Source: CAYYAQ01 sp964469555 (GTDB taxonomy: Bacteria; Planctomycetota; UBA1135; UBA2386). Taken from it: a stretch of DNA of 35,983 nt. The notes beneath the pieces were generated by a model that was given only the letters and a program-made list of their open reading frames with translations, made no database searches and was not told where the DNA came from. Within the stretch, counting starts at the first letter, position 1, and every line of letters starts with the position of its first letter. This document shows positions 1-8,073 of this stretch, in pieces. Both the position numbers and the translations under genes were made by a program. The DNA lies in assembly GCA_964469555.1 (NCBI GenBank), contig CAYYAQ010000042.1:1-35983 (forward strand). The letters are read 5' to 3'.

Positions 1-597
1 GCGCAGGCGCACACCTGCGTAGAGCTTGGGGTTCGATCGCGCCGGCGCTTCGAGCGGTACATTGGTCCGCATTCGCGCGATCCGCGAGCGGGTCTTGGGC
101 TCGACTTGCAGGAGATCGTCGGAACCGCGCACCCTCAAGGAGACCCGTTTCTTCTCCTTGAGTTTGGCCGCGATCTTGTTGTATTCCTTCAGGTAGTAGA
201 CGTCGCTGCCGTTCACCGACAGCAGGAGGTCGCCCTTCTTGACACCGGCTCGCGCCGCCGGAGAGTCGGGGTCGACCGCGCGCACGAACAAACCCGCGTA
301 AGGCCGCGCCTTGGGTTTGCACTTCTCGGCCCTCTCCTTGTCGAGTTCCACGAGATGCAGTCCGAGCTCCTGATAGTCCACGGGTTCCTCGCGCTGAATC
401 GTGATGTAGGCCGTGCCGTCCGGTCGGACCTGCAGTTCGTAGATCTCGGTCAAGCCATCCGGTTGGGTGAGCTCCGCGAGTTGGTAGCTCGACTCCCCGG
501 CGTAGTCCGTGTCGTCGTAGTTAAAGGTGGTGCAGGCCGGAACGACGAGCGAAACGAGAGTGAAAAGGACGAGGACGCGGGTCAGCATCGCAGTCAT
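1..597 (-). CDS. PDZ-domain lipoprotein, C-terminus cut by window edge
   Basis: The minus strand reads 199 codons from ATG at 597 to the window edge with no stop. The protein opens with a hydrophobic signal segment ending in VVPAC, a plausible lipobox, so a membrane-anchored lipoprotein is inferred. Residues about 110-165 form a PDZ domain: the carboxylate-binding stretch DSPAARAGVKKGDLLLSVNG is followed by a Lys-rich helix and a final strand SLRVRG. The part before the PDZ domain has mixed strands and no recognised family. PDZ lipoproteins usually bind C-terminal peptides or scaffold envelope proteases; the partner is unknown here. A second in-frame ATG at 588 is equally possible, and neither has a clear Shine-Dalgarno. 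The gene is divergent from the methyltransferase at 850. Confidence 0.75.
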   Translation of the reverse strand, partial: MTAMLTRVLVLFTLVSLVVPACTTFNYDDTDYAGESSYQLAELTQPDGLTEIYELQVRPDGTAYITIQREEPVDYQELGLHLVELDKERAEKCKPKARPYAGLFVRAVDPDSPAARAGVKKGDLLLSVNGSDVYYLKEYNKIAAKLKEKKRVSLRVRGSDDLLQVEPKTRSRIARMRTNVPLEAPARSNPKLYAGVRLR

Positions 598-849
598 GTA
601 GATCGGATCGGAGGACGTGGATGGGGCTCGGCACCCCAACGAAAGCCCCCGCCGGGCGTGGCACGGACCGGGAGAAAGACCTCGGAGTTCGACAAGATTG
701 CCGCAAACCCTTGGCAATCAGGCGACTCCAGTTGCCAGGACCTTCGCGGGGAAACGGGGACCCCGATCGCATGTGTCGTCTTACCCCTGTTTCCGGCGCC
801 GGCGGAACGGCGTATAACAACGGGTCCACCTGGAGAGGCAACGCGACTC

Positions 850-1491
850 ATGGAACACGACATACGGCTGGAGGACATCGGTTGGAAGGTTCTTCTGCAA
901 CGCCAGATCAACCTCGAGAAGTTCACGCGGCAGGCAATCCGTCGCGCCAACGACGCGACCGGTAGGGTCCACCTCGTGGATCTCGCGCTCGGCGCGGGGC
1001 GTCACCTGATGGAAACGCTGAGGTCGATGCCGGAGTTGGAGATTGACGCAGAGTTGCGGGACGCCGACGAGGCCAACCTCGAGAAGGGCCGCCAGCTGGC
1101 CAACCAGATGGGACTGACGAAGGTCCGGTTCGCCGTGGGAGACGCTTTCGATGAGCACGCGCTGAGAGACTTCGACCCCGCGCCCAACGTGGTCGTCGCC
1201 GCGGGGCTGTTCGAACTGACGCCGGACAACAACCGGGTCCTGTCGACCCTTCGCGGACTGACCGACGGGATGCAGAGCGGCGGATTCGTGGTCTACACCG
1301 ACCAACCGCGCCACCCGCACCTGGAGATGATCGGACGGGTCGCGGTGCAGCGGGAGGAGTCACCGTGGGCGATGCGGCGTCGACCTACCGAAGAGATGGA
1401 CGAACTCCTCGCGGACACTGGCTTCACGACGATCAAACGGCTCGTCGACGAGCACGGCCTGTTCACTGTCGGGCTAGTGCAGAACGCGTGA
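850..1491 (+). CDS. Class I SAM-dependent methyltransferase family protein
   Basis: A 213-residue cytoplasmic protein. The Rossmann-type core is visible: strand and loop VHLVDLALGAGRHL near residue 40 stands in for the SAM-binding motif I (family DxGxGxG, here the degenerate D-LALGAGR). The acidic strand end ELRDAD follows, then RFAVGDAF (motif II/III region) and NVVVAAGLFELT (motif IV). The sequence resembles the putative methyltransferase family Pfam Methyltransf_20, often found beside or fused to lipid or alpha/beta-hydrolase genes; substrate unknown. ATG at 850 was chosen because GGAGAGG lies about 11 bases upstream. The frame stays open far upstream, but that stretch is antisense to the PDZ gene and does not look coding. 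It runs convergently into the serine dehydratase gene, 18 bases away. Confidence 0.8.
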   Translation: MEHDIRLEDIGWKVLLQRQINLEKFTRQAIRRANDATGRVHLVDLALGAGRHLMETLRSMPELEIDAELRDADEANLEKGRQLANQMGLTKVRFAVGDAFDEHALRDFDPAPNVVVAAGLFELTPDNNRVLSTLRGLTDGMQSGGFVVYTDQPRHPHLEMIGRVAVQREESPWAMRRRPTEEMDELLADTGFTTIKRLVDEHGLFTVGLVQNA

Positions 1492-1509
1492 CGCTTCGAC
1501 GCTGTCGCG

Positions 1510-2442
1510 TCAGACGCTGCTTTGCCATTGTCGGAGCTGAGAGAGGTTCGCGCCGGCACCACCACAGACGATGACAAGGATGCGCTCGGCGTCGGCGAGG
1601 GTAGTGTCTCCATCGTACACGGCTGCCAGAGACGCGCCGCACGCGGGTTCGACCAGGATGCGATGGTCGTCCGCGAATCGAGTGCACGCGTCGACCGCCG
1701 CCTTGTCGGTCACGACGCAGTTGCGGACTTCGTGGCGGTGGGTCCACGCCAGCGCTTCTGCTGCGACGGTGCGGGCGCCGAGCGTCGTCGCAATCGAGTC
1801 GATCGAAGCGAGCGTCACGAGTTCGCCCGCGGTGACCGACTGCGCGAACGAAGAAGCGCCCTCGGTCTCGACAGCGATGACCGGCGTGCTCCGCCAACCG
1901 ACTTCGTGCATCCCTTCGAGCACCCCGATCATCAACCCCCCACCGCCCACCGAAACGACCAGCGCGTCCGGCTCTTCGAGAATCGAGGCGACCTCGCGAA
2001 TCAACGACGCGTGACCGCGCCAGATCCGCGGATCGTCGAACGGATGGATGTAGGCCGTGCCCGGATCGTCCGCGGACTCTGAAGCACGCTCGTGGGCATC
2101 ATCCCAGGACGCACCGTGTTCCGTCACGATGGCGCCTTCGGCCCGGATGACGTCACGCATCCACACGGGCGTCGTTTCCGGAACGAACACCTCGACCGGA
2201 ACCCCGAGCCGGCGACCGGCGAAGGCGACGGCGTACCCCGCGTTGCCACCCGACGAACTCACGAGACGACCCGCGCCGTCGGCCACGCTCGCCTGGCACG
2301 CCGCGCCGAGCCCGCGGATCTTGAAAGAATCGACCGGCTGCGCGGACTCCAACTTCAGCCAGACCTCTGCTCCTGACTCACGCGACGACGACATGGGCGA
2401 CGAGTGCACCAACGGAGTCTCGACGTGCAGGGGCGCCGTCAT
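1510..2442 (-). CDS. L-serine/threonine dehydratase, PLP-dependent, animal SDS-like
   Basis: A 310-residue fold-type II PLP enzyme, expected to deaminate L-serine (and probably L-threonine) to pyruvate or 2-oxobutyrate plus ammonia in the cytoplasm. The Schiff-base lysine is Lys41 in SAQPVDSFKIRGLG. The cofactor phosphate loop is SSSGGNAG at 62-69. A Gly-rich loop VSVGGGGLM and a C-terminal VIVCGGAGANLSQLR are also present. From memory, the whole length aligns without large gaps to the animal liver serine dehydratase (LHVxTP start, PFDDPxIWxGHAS, ILVEPACGAxLAAVY), more closely than to bacterial IlvA or TdcB; there is no ACT regulatory domain. ATG at 2442 overlaps the stop of the upstream gene as ATGA, so translation is probably coupled. 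The role of the pairing is unknown. Confidence 0.9.
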   Translation of the reverse strand: MTAPLHVETPLVHSSPMSSSRESGAEVWLKLESAQPVDSFKIRGLGAACQASVADGAGRLVSSSGGNAGYAVAFAGRRLGVPVEVFVPETTPVWMRDVIRAEGAIVTEHGASWDDAHERASESADDPGTAYIHPFDDPRIWRGHASLIREVASILEEPDALVVSVGGGGLMIGVLEGMHEVGWRSTPVIAVETEGASSFAQSVTAGELVTLASIDSIATTLGARTVAAEALAWTHRHEVRNCVVTDKAAVDACTRFADDHRILVEPACGASLAAVYDGDTTLADAERILVIVCGGAGANLSQLRQWQSSV

Positions 2443-3743
2443 GGCCCGACGATCCCGCGAATGTCGATGAGGTGAAGCTGCCGCCCGCCACCGACGTGAG
2501 GCGAATCGATGACAACGCTCCGTCCGTCGCGACTCGCGCGCGGATGGGTATCGCAACGCCACTCGCCGCGAAACTCCTTTGGGGAATGGAACTGACCGAG
2601 CACGAACTTCGACCGTGTCGGAACGTGGTAGAGATAGACCGTCTGCAACCTCTCGGCGCCCACCGGATACGTGTCGTTCAAAATCCAGTCGGTGTCCGGC
2701 AGATACGTGCAGTGTCCATTGCGCGGCATGTCCCCTCCCCCGACAAACGAGACCTCGTCGCTCCGATCCTTGAACAGGTAGAACGCGTCACGGTTCGATG
2801 CCCGCCGCGTCCACGCCAGGATGTGCTGGGGGTCCCGCCAGATGAAGTGAGACGTGTGACCAGACGGGTCGAGCAGATGCAGGTCCTTCCCCTCCGGAGT
2901 CGCGGTCAACATCCGCGTCTTGAATCCGAACCGCTTCTGCTTCGGTCGCCACCGATGCAAGAAGATGAACCGCGAACCATCCGGACTGAACAATAGATGG
3001 TTGAAGTAGTGTTTCGCCTCGCGCAACTTCTCTTCGGGGTCAGTCCGCCGCACCAACTCGTCCAGCGAGAACACCATCGAACGATCGCCCGACGAGAGAT
3101 CGACGCGGTAGATGCCCGAACCCTTCGGCATCCGCTGCGCGGCGAAGGCGTCGGGTACGCCCTGGTACCCGTAGCCGGGTCGCATCGCCTGCACGCGACC
3201 GAAGTCGACGCCGAGCCCCGTCGCGCCATCCGGACTCAGCGTGTAGATCGCATGGGGCAACGTGCGCATGTTCCGAGACGAGACGTCGAACACGCGACAC
3301 ACGAACCTCCCGTCCTCGCGATCGTTCCAGACGACTTCTCGACGCGAACCCGGACGCCACTGCAACATGCACCCCTGCTGCCAACCCCAGGCCCGGCTCT
3401 CACCGAGCTCGATCCACTCGTCGCCCCGCTCGAGATCGACCATCCCGATCTGGATCACGTCATCCGGTCGCGGCGTCCGGTGATGGAAAGGAACCTTCAT
3501 TCCGAGCACGAACCGATTGCCCGGATCGAACTGGAACTTGTCGTAGTAGCCGAACCAGTGAAACCCCGGGACGCGGGTGATCTGCCGGACCGGAGGTCGA
3601 AAGTTCGGTCGCGATCTCGGATCGAACATCGGCGTCATTCGCGGGCAAGCGGAACACCCGGCCATGACACCGAGCCCGATCGTGGTGCTGCGGCGCAAGA
3701 ACTGTCGCCTGTCGAGACCTGTCTCCGAGTTCAGCGATGGCAT
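2439..3743 (-). CDS. Tat-exported beta-propeller protein of unknown function
   Basis: A 434-residue protein with a twin-arginine signal: RRQFLRRS at residues 12-19 followed by a hydrophobic stretch GLGVMAGCSAC, so Tat export is inferred, possibly with lipid attachment at a Cys. The mature part has WD40-like/PD40 blades, for example LLFSPDGSRFIFLHRW, YTLSPDGATGLGVDF and HPRASRDGRSVVIDS. That pattern resembles TolB-type and oligogalacturonate-lyase-type propellers. No catalytic set could be assigned, so no reaction is proposed. The ATG at 3743 precedes the twin-Arg segment at normal distance. Its stop overlaps the start of the serine dehydratase (ATGA), suggesting a two-gene operon. Confidence 0.75.
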   Translation of the reverse strand: MPSLNSETGLDRRQFLRRSTTIGLGVMAGCSACPRMTPMFDPRSRPNFRPPVRQITRVPGFHWFGYYDKFQFDPGNRFVLGMKVPFHHRTPRPDDVIQIGMVDLERGDEWIELGESRAWGWQQGCMLQWRPGSRREVVWNDREDGRFVCRVFDVSSRNMRTLPHAIYTLSPDGATGLGVDFGRVQAMRPGYGYQGVPDAFAAQRMPKGSGIYRVDLSSGDRSMVFSLDELVRRTDPEEKLREAKHYFNHLLFSPDGSRFIFLHRWRPKQKRFGFKTRMLTATPEGKDLHLLDPSGHTSHFIWRDPQHILAWTRRASNRDAFYLFKDRSDEVSFVGGGDMPRNGHCTYLPDTDWILNDTYPVGAERLQTVYLYHVPTRSKFVLGQFHSPKEFRGEWRCDTHPRASRDGRSVVIDSPHVGGGRQLHLIDIRGIVGP

Positions 3744-3850
3744 GGATGCGATGATCCCCCATCGTTCAAGTTTTCGACACTTCGCGCCGATGAACTTTCC
3801 GTCCTGTAGGCTATTACCCCCAAGCCACAGGCCCCTAGACCCAGACCACG

Positions 3851-4984
3851 ATGAGCCCGCGCCGAAAGATCCTCTACGTCAACCACGAGGTTGAGTGCGG
3901 CGGCGCCGAGCACAGTCTCCTCGAATTGATCCAGGGTCTCGACCACGAGCGGTTCGAGGTTCACCTCGCCTGCTCGATGGAAGGCCCGCTCACCGACCGT
4001 GCCCGCGAGCTGGGCGCAGAAATCCACCTGGTGCCGATGCTCTTCCAGGGCAAGCTGCGCAAACTCTGGGGTCTCTTCCGCGCGAGCATGCGGCTGCGCA
4101 AGCTCATCCGCAGCGCCGGCATCCAACTCGTGCACACCAATAGCCTGATCGCCGGCTACTGCGGCATCTTCGCCGCGAAGCTCTGCAACATTCCTTCGAT
4201 CTGGCATGTGCGCGACATCAGCTATCCGGATCCCGCGAAGAAACTCTGCACGCAAGCACGGCGCGTCATCGCAAATTCCAAGGCCACCGCCGAGAGCCTC
4301 GACGTCCCGGAGCAACACGAGAACAAAGTCGAAGTCATCTACAACGGCGTCGCGCCGCGGTTCTTCGAACAAGCAGAATCGGGCCGCGAAGTCCGCGAGG
4401 AGTTGCAGGTCAACGCCAACGAGAAGCTCGTCGGGATTTTTGGTCGACTCGATCCATGGAAAGGTCACCGGGACTTCCTCCGCGCGTCAAAGCGCATCCT
4501 GAGCAGTCACTCGAACACGACATTCGTCGTCGTCGGCGACGTCTTGTTCGCCGGAACGCGGACACTTCAGGAAGGATTCCGCGAGCGACTCGAAGACTAC
4601 ACGCGGGAGATCGGTGTCTTCGGCAAGGTCCTGTTCCTCGGCCACCGCACAGACGTGCCCCGGCTCCTCGCAGCCATGAGCGTCGTAGTGCATCCGTCTG
4701 CGGAACCGGAACCGTTCGGTCGCGTCATCGCCGAAGCCCACGCGGTCGGCGTACCGGTCGTCGCTTCCGCGCTTGGCGGCATTCCCGAGATCATCACGCC
4801 CGGCGTCAACGGCTTCCTGTTCACGCCGGGCGACACGGAGGAACTCGCAGAGTGTGTCTGTCGCTTGCTCGGCGACGAAGACCTCGCGAGCGAACTCGGT
4901 CGAACCGGTCGGGAGATGGCGGAGCATCGATTCACCCAGGGCCAACACGCTGCCGAAATGGAAGCGATCTACGACGAGCTGTAG
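3851..4984 (+). CDS. Glycosyltransferase family 4
   Basis: A 377-residue GT-B fold glycosyltransferase, presumably transferring a nucleotide-sugar-derived residue onto a lipid, polysaccharide or protein acceptor at the cytoplasmic face. The N-terminal acceptor domain starts KILYVNHEVECGGAEHSLLE with the GGAE glycine-rich loop at 17-20. The C-terminal donor domain opens VGIFGRLDPWKGH near 194-206 and has the GT4 retaining signature E-P-F-G-R-V-I-A-E (287-295), followed by VPVVASALGGIPEII. Length and domain order are normal for the family. No strong Shine-Dalgarno precedes ATG 3851, but the N-terminal strand begins immediately after it. It is divergent from the propeller gene and convergent with the methyltransferase at 4989; no polysaccharide cluster surrounds it, so the acceptor is unknown. 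Confidence 0.93.
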   Translation: MSPRRKILYVNHEVECGGAEHSLLELIQGLDHERFEVHLACSMEGPLTDRARELGAEIHLVPMLFQGKLRKLWGLFRASMRLRKLIRSAGIQLVHTNSLIAGYCGIFAAKLCNIPSIWHVRDISYPDPAKKLCTQARRVIANSKATAESLDVPEQHENKVEVIYNGVAPRFFEQAESGREVREELQVNANEKLVGIFGRLDPWKGHRDFLRASKRILSSHSNTTFVVVGDVLFAGTRTLQEGFRERLEDYTREIGVFGKVLFLGHRTDVPRLLAAMSVVVHPSAEPEPFGRVIAEAHAVGVPVVASALGGIPEIITPGVNGFLFTPGDTEELAECVCRLLGDEDLASELGRTGREMAEHRFTQGQHAAEMEAIYDEL

Positions 4985-4988
4985 AGGC

Positions 4989-5780
4989 CTATCCGGAACG
5001 GCGAATCAACCAGAGAGCGCCGGCGACGGGCCCGCTCAGGACGTCGACTTCGTCTTGCTGCCGCTGCACGTAGTCGTTCAGGAGATCCGCGTCCTCGGGG
5101 TGATCTGCAGCCAACTCGGCGACGCGGCTCGCGATCTTTTGCGTCATCGAGCGATAGTGGAGCTCTGACTCTGGGCCGTCGATGACGAGTTCGTAGATGA
5201 TCTCGTCACCGGACGACCGGAGCAGTTCCAGGGTAGTCGCGTGGTCGAAGCAACCGACGACGTCTTCCGGCGGCGTCTCGCCGTCGCGAATGTACGCGTC
5301 GTCGATCAGTATCAACCCCCCCGGCTTCACGCACTCGCGCAAGGTCGCCACCGTCTCGTCGGCAGCGCCCAGAATGTCGCCGAGCGCCAACAGGCACACG
5401 AGGTCGTAGTCCCTCGACTCTGCGGCGGCTTTCCGGACGTCGCCTTCTGCGAAAATACACTGGTCGCCAAGACCCTTCGCCTCGGCGCGCTGCTCCGCGT
5501 GCTCGACGAACGCGGCAAAACCGTCGACCCCGTGGGCAACGCAATCGAACTCCTCGACCAGCGCCAACGCCACCGCTCCCTTGCCGAACCCGAGGTCGAG
5601 CACGCGCGCGTTCTTCGGCAGACCGACGGGACGCAAGACGCGTAGCACTTCGTCCACCCGAGCGCCGAGCTCCTCCATGTCGGCGAAGAGACGCGGCAGA
5701 TAGGGAAGCAACGCCGGATCCGCGTCCATCGACCACGCGATCAACTCGTCGAAACTCGGCGCCGGTGCGTCGTCATCCAT
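4989..5780 (-). CDS. Class I SAM-dependent methyltransferase
   Basis: A 263-residue cytoplasmic methyltransferase. Motif I is clear as ARVLDLGFGKGAVALALVEE near residue 58, followed by the acidic strand end HGVDGF, the motif-II-type CIFAEGDVRKA, and DYDLVCLLALGDIL (motif IV). CVKPGGLILIDDAYI is the post-core strand typical of small-molecule methyltransferases. The Asp-rich N-terminus and the C-terminal helical cap give no substrate hint. ATG at 5780 is preferred to an in-frame TTG two codons upstream. It starts 24 bases after the stop of the DUF1570 peptidase gene on the same strand, so the two may be co-transcribed. Confidence 0.85.
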   Translation of the reverse strand: MDDDAPAPSFDELIAWSMDADPALLPYLPRLFADMEELGARVDEVLRVLRPVGLPKNARVLDLGFGKGAVALALVEEFDCVAHGVDGFAAFVEHAEQRAEAKGLGDQCIFAEGDVRKAAAESRDYDLVCLLALGDILGAADETVATLRECVKPGGLILIDDAYIRDGETPPEDVVGCFDHATTLELLRSSGDEIIYELVIDGPESELHYRSMTQKIASRVAELAADHPEDADLLNDYVQRQQDEVDVLSGPVAGALWLIRRSG

Positions 5781-5804
5781 GGGCAAGCGCGGACCGGAAC
5801 AGTT

Positions 5805-7382
5805 CTACTTGGGCTTCTTGAAGCGCGAGCTCTTGACCCACTTGACCCAAGCCGCCTCCATCGCCTTCAGATCGACGCCCTCGAAAGCCGCTTCGACGCC
5901 CTTCTTCGCGTCTTCTTCTTTGAACGTCACCCTGCGATACGTCGGCAGGATCTCGCTCCACTTCGGATCGAACGCCTTGCCCATCGCCTGTCCCTGGCGC
6001 AGGAACGAGATCATCCCAAACGCCTGTGCGTAGTAGTACGCCGTCTTCGGGTTGCCGTAGAACCGGCTGCGTGGCCACGTGGTGATGTCTTTGAATCTGA
6101 CGAAGTCACCCTTCTTGACCATGAGCTTCACCCACTTGTACCGCATGTTCGAGCCGACGAAGACCCACTTCTTGCCGCGCAATCTGTGCGCCCCGAAGAA
6201 GTCGCCGTGACCCTCGTCGAACCAGCGGTGGAGCTCCGTGCCCTCGAAGTACGAGTCGCTGTACTGGTGCCAACCTTCGTGGAACGTCACCGCCCTTGTG
6301 GCGCCCTTCTTCCGCATCAGCTTGTCGCCACCCTGGAACACGACGAGTTCCTTGGACCGCGGCGAGAACCAGCCGACGACGCCGGGCGACGTCTCGCCGT
6401 ATTTTGTGAACTGCTTGTAGGTCGCGCACACGCGAAGCACCGAGTACGGCATCTTCATGTCCTTCTGCGGCGGATAGTACTCCTGGTAGAGCACGCGCAT
6501 GTTCTCGAGCCCGTCACTCAGCTTCTTGCTCATGTTGAACGACTTGGTCTTGCCGCCCTTGAGCCACGAATACAACACGATGTAGCTCGGCGTCGTGAAG
6601 TAGTCCCAATCGCGCAGGCCGATGATGTTCTTCCTTGCTGCTGCGAGGGCCGTCTTCTTCTCATCGTTGTCCGCATGCTTGTCCCGGCTCACGTTGGACG
6701 TGTCCGTAGCCCCCCTCTTTATGATCCGACCCGACGCGATGCAGCGCTTCATGAAGATCGCGAACTTGCCTCTCGGCTTCTTGCCCTTCGTCAGCGGCTG
6801 CCTGACGACCAGCGCGACCTCGCGTCCATTCACGGTGTAGACCGCCGCGGAATGGTACCACTCGATCCCGTTGCCGTTTCTCAGGTACGCCCAGTGCTTG
6901 TAGGGCAGGAACTGGCCCTTCTTCTTCATCTGCTTGCCCTTCGTCACGAAGGTGTCGACGCGCTCGGTCTTCACCCACTCTTCGAAGGACGTCGCGGGGG
7001 CCCGGCCCCGCATCGCCCTGATTTGTTCGTGCAGTTCCTTGGGGATGCCCTTCGGCACGTCTCCACCACCGTCTCCGCTCTTGGTGGTCGGGCTCGCCTT
7101 CTTGAACTCGTACACATCCGTGTACCAGCTCGCCGGCCCGGTCTTGGTCTGCACGTAGTCCCTGGCATCCTGCGCGCGGAACCGCGCCCTCAGGTGCGGA
7201 TCGGAGCTGGCCAGTTTCAGCGGCAGCCGCTTCAGCCTCTTCGAGATGGAGATCTCGATCCCGACGGCATCGATCTTCTCCGTGCGGTATTCCTGGGCTT
7301 GCCCTGTCGTCGGCAGCGAAACCGATGCGAGAATGAGAGTGAGTAGGGCACGCGTTGCGTGTGTGGAAGTGGGGCCAACCAT
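5805..7382 (-). CDS. Secreted DUF1570-like zinc metallopeptidase
   Basis: A 525-residue exported protein. The first 29 residues form a Sec signal peptide (hydrophobic ALLTLILASVSL, cleavage probably near GQA-Q). A gluzincin-type zinc site is visible: HEGWH at 368-372 (HExxH) inside TRAVTFHEGWHQYSDSYFEG, with Glu390 in RWFDEGHGDFFGAH about 18 residues later as the likely third ligand. This arrangement matches the DUF1570 peptidase family, abundant in planctomycetes, which is predicted rather than proven to be proteolytic. The 340 residues before the zinc site are basic and Lys-rich with no recognised domain. AGAAGGA lies about 7 bases before ATG 7382, supporting the start. It is transcribed divergently from the thioredoxin gene. 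Confidence 0.75.
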   Translation of the reverse strand: MVGPTSTHATRALLTLILASVSLPTTGQAQEYRTEKIDAVGIEISISKRLKRLPLKLASSDPHLRARFRAQDARDYVQTKTGPASWYTDVYEFKKASPTTKSGDGGGDVPKGIPKELHEQIRAMRGRAPATSFEEWVKTERVDTFVTKGKQMKKKGQFLPYKHWAYLRNGNGIEWYHSAAVYTVNGREVALVVRQPLTKGKKPRGKFAIFMKRCIASGRIIKRGATDTSNVSRDKHADNDEKKTALAAARKNIIGLRDWDYFTTPSYIVLYSWLKGGKTKSFNMSKKLSDGLENMRVLYQEYYPPQKDMKMPYSVLRVCATYKQFTKYGETSPGVVGWFSPRSKELVVFQGGDKLMRKKGATRAVTFHEGWHQYSDSYFEGTELHRWFDEGHGDFFGAHRLRGKKWVFVGSNMRYKWVKLMVKKGDFVRFKDITTWPRSRFYGNPKTAYYYAQAFGMISFLRQGQAMGKAFDPKWSEILPTYRRVTFKEEDAKKGVEAAFEGVDLKAMEAAWVKWVKSSRFKKPK

Positions 7383-7558
7383 GGCAGATCCTTCTGACGG
7401 GGTCCCTCTGACAAGGAGGGGGGTGAAACGCCCATGTGAGCGGGGCGGTGAGCCCGGGTCAAGCTGCGCTGAAATCGTAGGACAATCCTGTCGCGCCCAT
7501 GACAGCGGATTCTGGCGTCGGCTCCCATATTCCTGTCAGAAATGCCAATCCAAAGGGC

Positions 7559-7996
7559 ATGAGACAGGTGGCTTGCTTAGCGATCATCGTGGTCATCTCC
7601 TTCTGGGGAATGGTGGTCATGCGCGAGACTGGACGGCGCTCCGACGAGACAACTCTGCGGACCGCTAATGTGACCACGTCGACCGGTCGCAAGGCGACGA
7701 TCTCCACCGGGGAAACCGTGAAGATCGAAGATCATCTGGCCAAGGACAAGCGGACGATCGTTCAGTTCACTGCCCACTGGTGACCCGCCTGCCGGCAACT
7801 GGGACCTCAGTTGGAGGCCCTGACACTCGGCAGGCAGAACACGCATCTACGGCGGATCAATATCCAGACGTGGGGCTCGCAGGTCGCCAAACAGTGCGAG
7901 ATCCGAAAGCTACCGACGCTCTGGCTCTACAAGGGTAACGACCGGGTGGCGACGGAGACGCGCGACGTGCTCAAGCGCCTCTCCAAACTCGAATGA
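7559..7996 (+). CDS. Membrane-anchored thioredoxin-like protein with in-frame TGA at the redox Cys (probable selenoprotein)
   Basis: Read through the TGA at 7781-7783, this is a 145-residue protein: an N-terminal membrane anchor (about residues 3-19, CLAIIVVISFWGMVV), a linker, then a thioredoxin fold. The active-site segment reads TIVQFTAHW-[TGA]-PACR, so the stop replaces the first Cys of CPAC at residue 75. Downstream the frame is intact for 71 more codons and contains family landmarks: RQLGPQLEAL, RRINIQTWGSQVAKQCEIRK, and the cis-Pro loop KLPTLWLYKG. UxxC thioredoxin-like selenoproteins are known in bacteria, and a hairpin suitable as a SECIS follows directly. The alternative is a Cys-to-stop mutation. 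ATG 7559 puts the anchor at the N-terminus; an in-frame ATG at 7499 would add 20 residues. It likely acts as an extracytoplasmic disulfide reductase. Confidence 0.75.
7787..7818 (+). promoter_or_regulatory. Candidate bacterial SECIS element
   Basis: Immediately 3' of the in-frame TGA (7781-7783), CAACTG at 7796-7801 pairs perfectly with CAGTTG at 7808-7813, leaving a six-base loop GGACCT. GCCT 7787-7790 can add an outer stem with AGGC 7815-7818 across an asymmetric internal loop. The loop starts 18 bases after the TGA and begins with G. This fits the general bacterial SECIS rules (short apical stem, G in the first two loop bases, loop roughly 16-37 bases from UGA) and resembles the E. coli fdhF geometry. 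No folding calculation was run. Confidence 0.45.
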
Positions 7997-8003
7997 TCCC
8001 GGA

Positions 8004-8026
8004 CATCGGTGAGCCTCGGTCACCGA
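8004..8026 (+). terminator. Hairpin after the thioredoxin gene, likely terminator
   Basis: A perfect 8-bp stem, ATCGGTGA (8004-8011) with TCACCGAT (8019-8026), encloses a 7-base loop and starts 8 bases after the thioredoxin stop. There is no T-tract after it, so it may be a weak or factor-assisted terminator or an mRNA-stabilising hairpin. Confidence 0.5.
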
Positions 8027-8073
8027 TCTGCACTGACCGGGCAGCGGATGTGAGATAGATTGCCCCCGTTCGA

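Noticed and set aside
106..849. Long N-terminal extension of the methyltransferase at 850
   Set aside because: The upstream open frame is antisense to the PDZ lipoprotein and has no recognisable protein character. A ribosome binding site supports ATG 850.
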